From positions 1 to 37,225 of IMG/VR virus record IMGVR_UViG_3300028027_000125: 37,225 nt of DNA; one strand, given 5' to 3'. Shown in pieces: positions 19,033-28,391 of this stretch (the first letter of the stretch is position 1; every line of letters starts with the position of its first letter). The notes under the pieces are model-generated. The model saw only the letters and a list, made by a program, of their open reading frames with translations. It had not been told where the DNA came from and made no database searches. The stretch is from a virus. Made by a program: the position numbers and the translations under genes.

Positions 19033-20907
19033 TTAAATACCAAGCGCACCAAGCAAACCTTGGCGTGAACCAGAAGTTGTTTGCATTCCAGATCCACCAC
19101 CAATGTTGAGTCCCAACGCCTGATTGATAATCTGTTGTTGTTCCAAAGGCAGATTGCGGATTGCATCCAATTGCTGTTGTGTGTACTGCTGTTGGAATTG
19201 ACCTTGAGCCGCCAAGTTCTGAGCGCCTTGGAAGCCCATCTGTTGAGCATTCTGAGCAATACCTGCCATTTGACCTGCGGCAGCTAAGTTCTGCTGATTA
19301 CCCGCTAAACCTGCTTGTTGGTTAGCCAAGTTTGCTTGCAAGAAGTTTTGCTGATTAGCTAAACCTGCTTGTTGTGTCAAACCTGCTTGTTGAGCATTAG
19401 CCGCATTGATTGCCGCTTGGTTAGCCAAACCTGCCTGATTAAATGCAGAAGCACCAAACTGACCTGCTTGATTCAAAGCACCCATGTTTGCCAAGTTGGT
19501 TGCTTGTTGATTGCCCGCATTGAACTGAGCCATCTGGTTCTGAGCAGCAGCGTTCTGTGCGGCAATAGTGTTTTGAGCGCCAGCACCAAACTGAGCGGCT
19601 TGATTGGCAGCGGCTTGAGTTGACAAACCTGCTTGCTGAAGCTGTTGGGCATTAAATTGAGCCATTTGGTTTTGTGCCGCTTGGTTTGACAAGTCTGCAA
19701 CATTACCTGCTTGAGCGCCAAACTGAGCCGCCTGATTAGCCGCAGCTTGAGAGGCCAATCCTGCTTGTTGGAGGTTACCAACATTGAATTGTGCCATCTG
19801 ATTTTGAGCCGCTTGGTTAGCCAGATTAGCTTGCTGTTGAGCTTGCATATTAGCCTGACCAGTACTGACATCAACACCTTGATTAGCCAATGCCGCACGT
19901 AGACTTGCATCTTGGTTAGCCAAACCAAACTGACCAGACAGAGCCAAAGCCTGTTGGGTAGTGGCGGCATCTTGTGCTTGATTAAGTTGTTGAGCTTGCA
20001 TAGCTCTAGACAAATCAGCCTCAGAAGCTTGTTGAGCGGCTTGGTAAGCGGCAGCGTTCTGTTGGGCAACCAAACGAGCGGCATTCTCACCAAAGGCTCG
20101 ATTAGTCTCTGCTTCAGCAACACCTTGGCGTGAACCACCAAAGGCTTTAGCCGCAGTAGCACTAGCAGCAGTCTGTTGTTGTTGCAATTGTCTAGAACGC
20201 TCTAGATCTCTCAAAGATTGATTTGTGACTTCTTCAGTATAAGGATTCATGTACTGCTGAACATTCTGGTTTAAGAATGAACCTGCCTGTACATCACGAA
20301 TATTCTGACGAGCTTGTGGAGCAATCTGACCCAGAGCAGTAGAGGCTACTTGTTGACCAGAAACACCTGCCGCACCAACTTCACGAACAGTATCTCTATT
20401 CATTTGAGCGGCAAGAGCCTGTGCTGAAGGACCTGCTTGTTGTCCAGTAAATCCTAATGAGGTATAGCCTTGACCCCTAGCGGTAGCGGCAGGACCTGCC
20501 TGTTGACCAGTAAAACCAAGAGACTGATAACCAGTGGCTTGTGCTTGTGTAGCAGGACCAGCAGAAGCTGATTGAGCCGTAGCAGGGTTATAGCCTGTCT
20601 GAGCCGCCATAGCAGATGGAGCTACTTGAGCGCCACCAAATTGTTGTGCTTGAACATTTTGAGGCTGATAGTTTGCCGCTCTGTTGGCGACATCAAATGA
20701 AGCACCAATACCTTGGAATATGGCATTGTTTGGATTAGCAAAATCTCTGGTTAACTGAGTTGCACGTGCTTGATCTTGGTTGTATCCCGCAAACTGGCGA
20801 GGAGCTAATTCTCCTGCAACATCTCTGGATGTTTGCACATTTTGCAAGTAAGCATCACGCAATGCAGGATCAAGCTGCGCTGTTTGTTGACTAGAACCAC
20901 CAGACAT
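19033..20907 (-). CDS. Ala/Gln-rich repetitive internal virion protein
   Basis: A 624-residue protein, strikingly rich in Ala, Gln and Asn. It has an internal duplication of LGFTGQQAGP (two copies spaced about 20 residues near 136-166) and three long repeats containing NQMAQFN and AANQAAQFGA (about 46 residues each). It should form extended helices. Its place among ejection proteins suggests it is packed in the head. The start is set at 20907 because GGAGGTG lies just upstream, itself inside the last codons of the previous gene; the ATG at 20931 precedes that site. Confidence 0.65.
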   Translation of the reverse strand: MSGGSSQQTAQLDPALRDAYLQNVQTSRDVAGELAPRQFAGYNQDQARATQLTRDFANPNNAIFQGIGASFDVANRAANYQPQNVQAQQFGGAQVAPSAMAAQTGYNPATAQSASAGPATQAQATGYQSLGFTGQQAGPAATARGQGYTSLGFTGQQAGPSAQALAAQMNRDTVREVGAAGVSGQQVASTALGQIAPQARQNIRDVQAGSFLNQNVQQYMNPYTEEVTNQSLRDLERSRQLQQQQTAASATAAKAFGGSRQGVAEAETNRAFGENAARLVAQQNAAAYQAAQQASEADLSRAMQAQQLNQAQDAATTQQALALSGQFGLANQDASLRAALANQGVDVSTGQANMQAQQQANLANQAAQNQMAQFNVGNLQQAGLASQAAANQAAQFGAQAGNVADLSNQAAQNQMAQFNAQQLQQAGLSTQAAANQAAQFGAGAQNTIAAQNAAAQNQMAQFNAGNQQATNLANMGALNQAGQFGASAFNQAGLANQAAINAANAQQAGLTQQAGLANQQNFLQANLANQQAGLAGNQQNLAAAGQMAGIAQNAQQMGFQGAQNLAAQGQFQQQYTQQQLDAIRNLPLEQQQIINQALGLNIGGGSGMQTTSGSRQGLLGALGI

Positions 20908-20909
20908 AA

Positions 20910-21314
20910 TTACACCTCCGTAGAAAGCCAATAATGTGTTGGCTTCATGTTAAATTTAGATACAAAAGTTCTTGACCAACCCCTACGTCCTGTCAGGGTG
21001 ATTTTTTGGCATCCCATGTCTTCAGCGAACTTCTGAATACGGGGGGTGATAGTTTCTAGATCTGCTAGATCACCTGCCGCTAAAAATATGTGCAATACCC
21101 TCATTCTTGGGAATATCTGCACTTGAGTGACTACTGCGCTGTTATCACTTGTCCATAATTGCATCGTACTACTGTCAATACAGTCGGCTACATCTTGCAT
21201 ATTATGCGTATTATCGTATTCTAAAGCAGGTTCTAAAATTTTCTCTACTTTTTTAAAATATACAGCCCATAGTGGTAGTTCACCATCTACTTTATATTTC
21301 TCGTAGTCAATCAT
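20910..21314 (-). CDS. GNAT-fold-like structural-module protein
   Basis: A 134-residue protein with an alternating strand/helix pattern. VTQVQIFPRMRVLHIFLAAG followed by a helix (TPRIQKFAEDMGCQKITLTG) and RRGWSRTF resembles the GNAT acyltransferase core and a podovirus protein family annotated that way. Acetyl-CoA-binding residues are not clearly complete. It lies between the tail factor and ejection proteins, so it may be structural rather than catalytic. The start overlaps the upstream gene by four bases. Confidence 0.55.
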   Translation of the reverse strand: MIDYEKYKVDGELPLWAVYFKKVEKILEPALEYDNTHNMQDVADCIDSSTMQLWTSDNSAVVTQVQIFPRMRVLHIFLAAGDLADLETITPRIQKFAEDMGCQKITLTGRRGWSRTFVSKFNMKPTHYWLSTEV

Positions 21315-22786
21315 CTCAAACTGCCAGGTTTCCCATCAAATCTGATAACACCAACTCGCCAATCAGTTAAAGCAACACCTTCAATCTTTACTGCAATCTG
21401 TCTACCAGTTAAACGAACTGATGTAGGAGAAGACAAGGTATATGGACCATGCGTGTATTTAGTGGTATTTGGGTAGAACTTAGTACTAAAACTAGCCCTA
21501 ACATCACCTGCAGTCTTCTCATCAGGAACTAATCCTGTAAGACTCATTACCCTGTCGCCATTACCTAATTCAATTGGTCCTGACTCAGCAAACAATGTCT
21601 GTGAGTCGTAGTTGTTGCCAACCTCATGCTCATAAACATACCCATCTGAGGAAACCAGAATAGGGTTGCTGAAAATACCTTTGTCTGTACCGCAAGTACG
21701 ATCTAAAGTGCCAATAGACCAATGATTCTCACGATAGTTATAGGTCACATAGGAATCTACCTCATTGGTAGACACACTTGGGTAATACCACCAAATCTCA
21801 CCAAATGTTGAGTTATGGACGCAATAAACCTTAGAGGCTTGGGTAGTGTTCAGATTGCCAAAAACAAAATCAGAGACATCTGATGGCAAAGGTTTAACAA
21901 AACCATCGTATATCCAGAATCCTGATCCAGACATCCAAATACAAGCATTGTCAGTAGCCGCTACTGATTGTTTAGAGATAACTCCACAACCCGTACCAAC
22001 ACGCTCAAAACTGTAAATAAAGGGTGGGCCAATGTAAGTAGCAGTATGGACATCCACATCTGTAAACAAGATGGTAGTACCACGAATCCGCTTAGAACAC
22101 TGCAAAGAGCCAATAGTTGTTAGCTCAAAATCACCCGCTTGGTTGGTGGCGGCAGGAGTCCATACAGTATTGTTTTCTTGGTCACACCATTGAACTTTAC
22201 GAGGATTACCACCCGCACCCAGAGCAAATAAGAAACGCTCTTGAGTGACAACCAAACCAGTGCAACCAGTTGGAGCATTTGTGATGGCGGCAGCATCTGT
22301 ACCAGTATCTAACTGCCATTCAAGGAGCTTTCCATCCTTAGATGAGCAAGCAACTAAATACTCACCCCATGTATCCATAGACCATGTAGTGGCGGGTGTT
22401 ACAGATCCTAAGTCAGGTCTAGCAACACCATAGGCAAAACTTCCATAAGTACCATAGCCATAACCAATCTTTTGAACAGCATCTGCATCACCAACAGTAA
22501 ATCCTGTAGGAGTAATGTCTGTTAAAGTATTGCTTTCACTCAAAACATAAAACTTTGAGTGTGTGCCAATGGCAATTCTTCGGTTATTAGAGTTGTCACG
22601 CCAGTTAAGAAGACCTCTAGCCTTACCAGTTAATTGAGTGGCTGTGCGCTTTCTCCATCCACCAACAGGGCGAATAGTGCCTTCAAACCAACGAACTAGG
22701 TTAGAACTATTCCAACGTCCTTTAGCCTGATACTCTGTACCATTCTTGAATACACCTGGAGGAATTTGGAGCGGGATGTAGGCCAT
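21311..22786 (-). CDS. P22 gp10-like packaged-DNA stabilisation / tail accessory protein
   Basis: A 491-residue beta-rich protein. IPPGVFKNGTEYQAKGRW near the start (about 8-25), NLVRWFEGTIRPVGGWRK, TWSMDTWGEYLVACSSKDGK and IYDGFVKPLPSDVSDFVF are typical of phage stabilisation proteins of the P22 gp10 class, which close the portal and connect it to the tail tip. The repeated W-containing strands suggest a beta-propeller-like core. Its length is similar to P22 gp10 (472). Confidence 0.75.
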   Translation of the reverse strand: MAYIPLQIPPGVFKNGTEYQAKGRWNSSNLVRWFEGTIRPVGGWRKRTATQLTGKARGLLNWRDNSNNRRIAIGTHSKFYVLSESNTLTDITPTGFTVGDADAVQKIGYGYGTYGSFAYGVARPDLGSVTPATTWSMDTWGEYLVACSSKDGKLLEWQLDTGTDAAAITNAPTGCTGLVVTQERFLFALGAGGNPRKVQWCDQENNTVWTPAATNQAGDFELTTIGSLQCSKRIRGTTILFTDVDVHTATYIGPPFIYSFERVGTGCGVISKQSVAATDNACIWMSGSGFWIYDGFVKPLPSDVSDFVFGNLNTTQASKVYCVHNSTFGEIWWYYPSVSTNEVDSYVTYNYRENHWSIGTLDRTCGTDKGIFSNPILVSSDGYVYEHEVGNNYDSQTLFAESGPIELGNGDRVMSLTGLVPDEKTAGDVRASFSTKFYPNTTKYTHGPYTLSSPTSVRLTGRQIAVKIEGVALTDWRVGVIRFDGKPGSLR

Positions 22787-22792
22787 ACTTTG

Positions 22793-23443
22793 TCAATCAG
22801 GTAGGTTAGAAACAAAGCTCATTGTAGCAATAACGCTAGGAACTGCGGGTCTAGTTGGGCTTGTGCTAGTCCCAAAAGCTTCAATAGATACACCAACGTC
22901 AGCAGTTCTCCACACAATCTCAACGTAATCATTAGCAGCCATGTCAACAAAGAAATTCAATGCAGCAATCATATGACTAGGATCACCTGAACTTTTCCTT
23001 GGTGGAGGGTGAAATCTGCTGTTTGAGTTGTCAATGTTTGTCCCATTCTTGCGAAACCATACATCCACATCCTGACCATCATTTGTGGTGTTTTTAAACT
23101 GAATGGAAAACTGTAAATTGTAAAGACCTGGGTTACTTACGTTTAATCTTGAAGAATTAGATAAAGTTACACCATTAGAGAAATCTGTTGTGTTAAATGT
23201 AATCGCATAGGCAACAGTTGTACTAGCGGCAGTTTGGTCTGTAGAGTCTTGAAACGCACCATAAGGAAAGTTGATGTACTTGCCACCAACTCTAGCAGTT
23301 AAGGCTTGAACAGCGTTAAGTAGTTTAATGAAAAACAACCTCAATGTGCCATTATTCTGGTTCTGTACTTCTTGAGAGTAAGAAACACCAGAAGTTCCCA
23401 AATTAGGAACTGGTGGTACATCTAGTTGTTTCTGACTAGACAT
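22793..23443 (-). CDS. Probable tail or adhesin protein with jelly-roll-like domain
   Basis: A 216-residue protein. The N-terminal about 65 residues look like an attachment helix (YSQEVQNQNNGTLRLFFIKL); the rest is beta-rich with a C1q/TNF-like pattern (SRLNVSNPGLYNLQFSIQFK, DVDVWFRKNGTNID and NDYVEIVWRT). Such modules occur at phage tail tips and baseplates. It overlaps the upstream stop by one base (TAATG). Function is inferred from fold style and position only. Confidence 0.55.
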   Translation of the reverse strand: MSSQKQLDVPPVPNLGTSGVSYSQEVQNQNNGTLRLFFIKLLNAVQALTARVGGKYINFPYGAFQDSTDQTAASTTVAYAITFNTTDFSNGVTLSNSSRLNVSNPGLYNLQFSIQFKNTTNDGQDVDVWFRKNGTNIDNSNSRFHPPPRKSSGDPSHMIAALNFFVDMAANDYVEIVWRTADVGVSIEAFGTSTSPTRPAVPSVIATMSFVSNLPD

Positions 23444-23667
23444 TACTTTTTAATCCAAGTTTGCCAAATAGCGCCAGCCGCCACGATCAAACCACCAACC
23501 CATAGAACTGGTTGAGCAATAGAGGCTATCCAGTTAAGAACCTTTACAGCACCTTTAGCCGCTTCAATAGCGCCTACTAGATCACTGGTATTTTTATCAA
23601 TGGTATCTACTTTGGCTTCAACTGCAAGCAGTCTTTCGTAGATTTGTGAATGGGTAACTTCTTGCAT
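23443..23667 (-). CDS. XhlA-like coiled-coil membrane protein
   Basis: A 74-residue protein: charged N-terminal coiled coil (YERLLAVEAKVDTIDKN), then a C-terminal membrane segment (PVLWVGGLIVAAGAIW, about 53-68) and a short basic tail (KK). This resembles XhlA/haemolysin-like phage proteins associated with holins. It lies in the tail gene area rather than the lysis cluster, so it may be an accessory holin. Confidence 0.6.
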   Translation of the reverse strand: MQEVTHSQIYERLLAVEAKVDTIDKNTSDLVGAIEAAKGAVKVLNWIASIAQPVLWVGGLIVAAGAIWQTWIKK

Positions 23668-23670
23668 TAT

Positions 23671-23814
23671 TCACTCCGATGGCTCTTTAGGAAGTTGTGC
23701 TTCAGCCTGTTCTTTGATCTTGACAATCAGAGGCCATACACCAGACTTAGCTGGCATCTCACCCAATACATTCAAGATGAATTGGACTTCGTTTGTTTCC
23801 AACTCTAATTTCAT
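23671..23814 (-). CDS. 47-residue small protein, unknown function
   Basis: The start at 23814 overlaps the stop of the DUF7936-like gene (ATGA); a longer frame from 23922 merely runs through that gene. The product opens MKLELETNEVQFILNVLGEM and continues as a short helical pair. Related tiny proteins with an EVQ/NFIL pattern are common in phages near tail genes. Confidence 0.6.
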   Translation of the reverse strand: MKLELETNEVQFILNVLGEMPAKSGVWPLIVKIKEQAEAQLPKEPSE

Positions 23815-24107
23815 GCTTGACTCCAAGGAGTTCCAGACGCTTTTACAGGGTTCTTCAGCAAAGCAATCTGAGCCGCCAAAGATGCCTCTGTCGCTGCTTT
23901 GTCGACAGATTCCCACACCCAATTAAGGACTGTGGCTTCTGTGAGGTTTTCGTACGCAATAACTGGCGTACCGCTTTCCCACGATACTGTTGCATAAACT
24001 GATGCTGTGTGATCGCCATCAGTAGCAGTTGCTTGCCAATGTGCAGTTGTTACAAAATTGTTTGATGTATCTCTGTCGAGATTACTGATTGTCCAGACTA
24101 TGCTCAT
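23811..24107 (-). CDS. DUF7936-like phage protein
   Basis: A 98-residue protein beginning MSIVWTISNLDRDTSNNFVT, then a beta-rich DGDHTASVYATVSWES region, and a C-terminal helix (NLTEATVLNWVWESVDKAAT) ending in PWSQA. This pattern fits the DUF7936-type small tail-region proteins, which have no established function. It is coupled to the following 47-residue gene and follows the HNH/AP2 gene. Confidence 0.65.
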   Translation of the reverse strand: MSIVWTISNLDRDTSNNFVTTAHWQATATDGDHTASVYATVSWESGTPVIAYENLTEATVLNWVWESVDKAATEASLAAQIALLKNPVKASGTPWSQA

Positions 24108-24118
24108 GTTAATTCTCC

Positions 24119-24643
24119 TTAAAAACCATGATTTGCAAAAACGCCATGCAACTCTTCTCTAGCCAATTGCACAAATTCTCCAGCATCTTCTTTTGATTTA
24201 AAAGTTCCAAGATGCTTACACTTACCATTTACTTTAATTCTACCTATCCATTTGTTACTTCTTTTGTCCCATATAACACCTTTAATTCCAGAAGTGTTGT
24301 GAGCATACATACCAGCATTGCGCTGATTGTCTGCTTTAGTTGCTGCCCTAAGATTGCCAATGTCGTTATTCATTGGGTTGCAATCAGCATGGTCAACGAT
24401 TTCGGGAAGATAGCCATAGTGCATTAAGAAAATAATTCTTGCTAATGGATGTTGTATTCTGTTGATGCCAACGCTCACATGGTGACCAGACCAACACCCC
24501 GCTTTTTTCCCCGCGTGTTTTGGATTCCATTGTTTAAACGACAGATCAGTTTTGAAATCAGACCTAGGGCGCTCTTTCCAATATAAAGCACCATCCTTGT
24601 ACTCAAACAAGCGGTGTGCTTCTTCTTGTGTCAGGATGGTCAT
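24119..24643 (-). CDS. HNH homing endonuclease with AP2 DNA-binding domain
   Basis: A 174-residue protein. HPLARIIFLMHYG (65-77) and VDHADCNPMNNDIGNLRAAT (83-102) form an HNH_3 catalytic domain, and SGIKGVIWDKRSNKWIGRI (118-136) with LGTFKSKEDA is an AP2 domain. This pairing is typical of freestanding phage homing endonucleases that spread by cutting alleles without the gene. It sits between the tail fibre and DUF7936-like genes and has its own AAGGA site. Confidence 0.85.
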   Translation of the reverse strand: MTILTQEEAHRLFEYKDGALYWKERPRSDFKTDLSFKQWNPKHAGKKAGCWSGHHVSVGINRIQHPLARIIFLMHYGYLPEIVDHADCNPMNNDIGNLRAATKADNQRNAGMYAHNTSGIKGVIWDKRSNKWIGRIKVNGKCKHLGTFKSKEDAGEFVQLAREELHGVFANHGF

Positions 24644-24651
24644 GTCAGTCC

Positions 24652-26598
24652 TTACAGATTTGCGGCATCCAAACGTGCCTTGAGTGATTCAATGATTGCT
24701 TGTTGTTCTTGAATGGCGGCTGTTAATGTAGCCACCAAGAATGATGTGTCGATGCCTTGAGGCTTAATTGAGCCATCTTCATTTACTGCGTCTTTTTCAC
24801 CTACTACGCACTCTGGCACAACAGCCTGAAGTTCGTGAGCAATAAAGCCCTCACCATCAGAGCCATCAGCATTCCATTTGTAAGTGATGGGCTTAAGTTG
24901 AGCAACCTTAGCCAATGCACCCGTCATTGGGGCAATTGAATTCTTTAGGCGGTAGTCAGAGGATGTACTGTATGTAGTGTTTGAACCATTTGTATTTATA
25001 GAACCAACGGGAGATAAACCAGTTCCATAAGTAAAGTACAAGAAATTACCAGTTGAAGCAGTTCTGTTTATATGGAAACAAGTACCACCTCCGCCCCCTG
25101 AGGTAGTACGATAAAAAGAAGTATCACCATCGCTAACAACAGTTAGTTTTTCACTTACGTTTCCAATGGTTGTTGTTGCGTTAATTCTCAAACCACCGTC
25201 TGCGGTTATACGAATACGTTCGCCCCATGTAACATTATTTTGTGTCCAAAAAGCCAAAGCACCAGAGCCGCTTGCATACGCAGGAGCAATAATTGAAGAA
25301 GTGTCTGCGTTGTTGTAGCCTAACAAAATTCCTTTTTCGGCTGATGTAGCGGCGTTACGAAATTGAGCAGTAAGGTAAAAATTGCCGTCATATGCAAAAC
25401 CGCCAATTACATCTAACTTTGCCACAGGGCTCGTATTTCCAATACCAAGATCGCCATCGGCATCCAGAGTCATTGCCTGAGTAAAGGTAATGGCGTTTCC
25501 TGCTGTGCCTGATGGGGCGTTGTACCATTGGTGAGCACCGCTTTGTTGTTGGTAAAGCGTTGAGACGGCTGTACTTTTATAAATCCAAGAAGTTCCGTTG
25601 TAATACGCATTTGATGCAATAGCAAAAGTGCCACCATTGGAAATTGCGGCATTGCTACCTATGTCAAAGCCTTTAAATACACCCCAAGCACTAGGAGTAA
25701 CTCCCAAGCCTAGATTGCCTGAGGAGTCGAGGGTGGCGTTGACTGTGTTGTTAGTGCCAAGTGTTAAAGTGTTTGTAGACAATGAGCGCAAGAACAAAGA
25801 ATTGGCAGGGCTATTTGCTGAACTCGTCAAAGAAATAGCGCCTAAGTCTCCACCATTGTTGGTGAATAAAACACCAGCCGCTGCACCAGAACCAGTATTG
25901 GTGTTGGCTACTTTTATCCAAGTAGATGAATTTGCATTGTTTTCAACATGAAGTTTCTGAGCAGGACTACTTGTACCAATACCCAGACCTGTGCTGGTTA
26001 GGCGCATTTGTTCTGTGCCAGCAGGTGACCAAATACAGTTTTGGCTTGAATCCAAAACCATGCCGATAGTTGCAGAAGACCCAGAACCAAATGACATACC
26101 GCCACTTGAGTTACCTTCAATGTAGCCTCTGAAAGTATTTCCACTTCGGATAGTAATGTTTGGTGAACCTGAAGTTGGGTTTATATCAAGACTTCCAGCA
26201 GCCCCTGTGACTGCAAAAGTAGTACCACTAAAACTCAGCGCAGAACCGCTTGTAACAACCTTAGAGCCGTTTAAATACGCCACTCCGTTAGCAGTACCTC
26301 CAGAGAGGGTTACAGCACCAGAAGCCGATAAAGTAGTAAACGCACCAGTATCTGCTGTTGTAGCGCCAATGGCAGTCGCATCAATAGTGCTAGATGCACC
26401 AGTAACAACCAGTGTTCCTGCTACTGATAATGTCTTACCAGAACCAACATTTAGACCAACACTAGTACCAGTGCCATCACCCTTAAATACAGCATCTACT
26501 GTATCTAAGTCAGTATTAATCTTAGTACCCCATGTGTCGGTAGAAGCACCAACTTCTGGTTTGGTAAGTCCTAGGTTGGTCGTTGTGGAATCTGCCAT
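24652..26598 (-). CDS. Tail fibre with C-terminal S74 intramolecular chaperone
   Basis: A 648-residue, Thr/Ser/Gly-rich protein whose body looks like an extended beta-structured fibre. The last about 100 residues are a peptidase S74 (ICA) domain: [12 protein letters not shown] (547-558), [21 protein letters not shown] and a final coiled coil ([20 protein letters not shown]). The S74 domain trimerises the fibre and then cuts itself off before Ser547. It is likely to be the host-receptor fibre. The start [20 protein letters not shown] is a typical fibre head that attaches to the tail. Confidence 0.85.
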   Translation of the reverse strand: MADSTTTNLGLTKPEVGASTDTWGTKINTDLDTVDAVFKGDGTGTSVGLNVGSGKTLSVAGTLVVTGASSTIDATAIGATTADTGAFTTLSASGAVTLSGGTANGVAYLNGSKVVTSGSALSFSGTTFAVTGAAGSLDINPTSGSPNITIRSGNTFRGYIEGNSSGGMSFGSGSSATIGMVLDSSQNCIWSPAGTEQMRLTSTGLGIGTSSPAQKLHVENNANSSTWIKVANTNTGSGAAAGVLFTNNGGDLGAISLTSSANSPANSLFLRSLSTNTLTLGTNNTVNATLDSSGNLGLGVTPSAWGVFKGFDIGSNAAISNGGTFAIASNAYYNGTSWIYKSTAVSTLYQQQSGAHQWYNAPSGTAGNAITFTQAMTLDADGDLGIGNTSPVAKLDVIGGFAYDGNFYLTAQFRNAATSAEKGILLGYNNADTSSIIAPAYASGSGALAFWTQNNVTWGERIRITADGGLRINATTTIGNVSEKLTVVSDGDTSFYRTTSGGGGGTCFHINRTASTGNFLYFTYGTGLSPVGSINTNGSNTTYSTSSDYRLKNSIAPMTGALAKVAQLKPITYKWNADGSDGEGFIAHELQAVVPECVVGEKDAVNEDGSIKPQGIDTSFLVATLTAAIQEQQAIIESLKARLDAANL

Positions 26599-26608
26599 TT
26601 TTTCACCT

Positions 26609-27370
26609 CTATGCGGCTATTTGCCAAGTTTCGCTATTATCTGCCACTGCAGTCCAAGATTTACTTGAATCATCAATTGCAGTCCATGTTTCAGATCCAT
26701 CTGTAATCGGAGTCCAAGTCTCGTCTATATCGCTAATTGCAGTCCAACTCTCAGATACATCATTCTCTGGCAACCATTTTAAGTTACCAGAAACACTCAT
26801 GCTTGAAATGCAAGAAATACTTAAAGAAGCACTCTGTCTTCTTTGTCCATTAATAACCAGACTGCTAGAAGCAACTATCGGGAACTGAGCGTTAGCTACT
26901 ACCTGAGAGCCAACAACCATTGTTGAAGCATCAGCAACAGTCATTGCCGCAAATGCAACTCTGACCCCGTTGACTACCAATGTACTGGCATCGTTTGCCG
27001 CTAATGCTCCAATGGCAACACGTCTAGCCGCAACAGACATACTGCTTGCGCTAGAAATACTTGCCGCACCAATTCCAACTCTAATTGCAGAAGCAGACAT
27101 GGAGCTAGAGCTAGATATAGCTTCAGCCCCAATAGCCACCCGTCTTGCAGATACACTTACAGAACTAGAAGAGCTAATTGCAAAACTAGCAGTCTTTACA
27201 GTATTCGCAGTTATTGCTACTGTTGATGTATCAGAAACAGAAAACGCACCTATACAGATGCGTCTTGCCGCCAGTGTCATGGTACTGGTATCACTGATGG
27301 ATGCGGCTCCAAGGCTTACGCCATAGGAGTAATTGCCTCCACCATAATAGCCAGAACCATAGGCAGCCAT
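26609..27370 (-). CDS. Repeat protein with two distinct repeat types, tail-associated
   Basis: A 253-residue protein. Residues about 20-205 form nine ~20-residue repeats with the pattern [16 protein letters not shown], likely a beta-solenoid. The end holds ten-residue Trp repeats: [40 protein letters not shown] and ETWQIAA. The front is Gly/Tyr-rich. It sits between the fibre and the Gp80-like gene, so a fibre or adhesin role is likely. I know no characterised protein with both repeats. Confidence 0.6.
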   Translation of the reverse strand: MAAYGSGYYGGGNYSYGVSLGAASISDTSTMTLAARRICIGAFSVSDTSTVAITANTVKTASFAISSSSSVSVSARRVAIGAEAISSSSSMSASAIRVGIGAASISSASSMSVAARRVAIGALAANDASTLVVNGVRVAFAAMTVADASTMVVGSQVVANAQFPIVASSSLVINGQRRQSASLSISCISSMSVSGNLKWLPENDVSESWTAISDIDETWTPITDGSETWTAIDDSSKSWTAVADNSETWQIAA

Positions 27371-27371
27371 G

Positions 27372-27767
27372 TTATGTCAAAGTGATAGTCAGGCTAGTTG
27401 CGGGAATGCGGAACACATCGCCATCGTTAATTACTCGTGATGTGGTCAAAGGAGCCCAAGCAAGCAGGTTTCCACCAGTACTGGCATCAAAGATACCTGC
27501 CCAACCAATTGTTCCCCAATTGCCACCAGAAGCGGCAGCAAACTCAATTGCGGCAGCGTTACTGAAAGTAGTGGCTGTACCAGAACCTGAGATAGTTCCT
27601 GTCGCTACCCTAGCGTAAGCATTACCAGAAACTTCAGTACCACCACCTGTATCACTAGGTGCGGCAGTAAACAAACCAACATACCAAGCAGTTGGGCGAG
27701 TTGCTGAACTACCTGTAAACAACCAGGTAAGTACTAGATTTTCGGTGTAATCGCTAAAAGATGACAT
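27372..27767 (-). CDS. Gp80-like tail-associated protein
   Basis: A 131-residue beta-rich protein: RPTAWYVGLFTAAPSDTGGG (24-43), GNAYARVAT and NWGTIGWAGIFDA, the pattern of a phage family named after mycobacteriophage Gp80 and often called a tail fibre or minor tail protein. It is a likely component of the tail tip or head decoration; the role is not established here. Confidence 0.6.
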   Translation of the reverse strand: MSSFSDYTENLVLTWLFTGSSATRPTAWYVGLFTAAPSDTGGGTEVSGNAYARVATGTISGSGTATTFSNAAAIEFAAASGGNWGTIGWAGIFDASTGGNLLAWAPLTTSRVINDGDVFRIPATSLTITLT

Positions 27768-27770
27768 TTT

Positions 27771-28391
27771 TTATCCCAAAGAACGGGCTCGAACAAGAGG
27801 AGTTGAGGAAACAGATGCCCTTTGATCTGCAATCTCAATGTCGCTTAATGTGTTTGCGTACAGTTGACTCCATGTACCTAGACGCTCATCGTCTTTTAAG
27901 TATGGAGTTGCCTCTAATAAAGCACCATACAAGTACAAGTCTGGGGCGTATGCCAATAGCCAGTTGCTTGTGTTTGAATCACTTAGCGCAGCAATCTTAG
28001 CATAATATGTCAGTTCACCAGTGTATGTTCCATCTGGTGTTGGGATTACCTCTATCTGAGTACCAGTTATTGTGTAATATGCTGGTTTTCCAGAGGCAAC
28101 ATAGTTATTTGCTTTTAAATTATCACCATAAGCTTCAGTTACAAACTCAAGTCTGACAATGGGATTTGTATTTAGTTGGAATTCTTTGGCCTGTAACCAA
28201 TCTGCAGGATATGCAAAATATTGCGTATCAATGCTTGCAGTAGCCCTTTTAATCATTTGGCGGGTACGCAACTTACGATTAAATTTAGCCTCTGCAAGAG
28301 TAATAAAACTAGGAACAATAGAAGTCAGATCATCCCTGTTCAGATAATCTGCTATCGTTGTCTTTAGCCCTGCAAAAGTGTCAAGTGCCAT
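27771..28391 (-). CDS. Head-tail adaptor protein (SU10 adaptor-like)
   Basis: A 206-residue protein: FAGLKTTIADYLNRDDLTSI, then FITLAEAKFNRKLRTRQMIK, and later a WLLAYAPDLYLYGALLEATP helix. This is the style of the SU10/gp6-like adaptor that joins the portal to the tail. Its place near the capsid and tail genes agrees. It overlaps the glycosyltransferase gene by 11 bases. Confidence 0.75.
   Translation of the reverse strand: MALDTFAGLKTTIADYLNRDDLTSIVPSFITLAEAKFNRKLRTRQMIKRATASIDTQYFAYPADWLQAKEFQLNTNPIVRLEFVTEAYGDNLKANNYVASGKPAYYTITGTQIEVIPTPDGTYTGELTYYAKIAALSDSNTSNWLLAYAPDLYLYGALLEATPYLKDDERLGTWSQLYANTLSDIEIADQRASVSSTPLVRARSLG

Noticed and set aside
19473-20162. Leucine-rich long ORF within the Ala/Gln repeat gene
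   Set aside because: It is a frame shadow of a repetitive gene: no ribosome site, and its composition is explained by the repeats.
26156-26668. Long rightward ORF opposite the tail fibre
   Set aside because: It is an antisense shadow rich in Val/Pro/Ala caused by Thr/Gly/Ser codons of the fibre.
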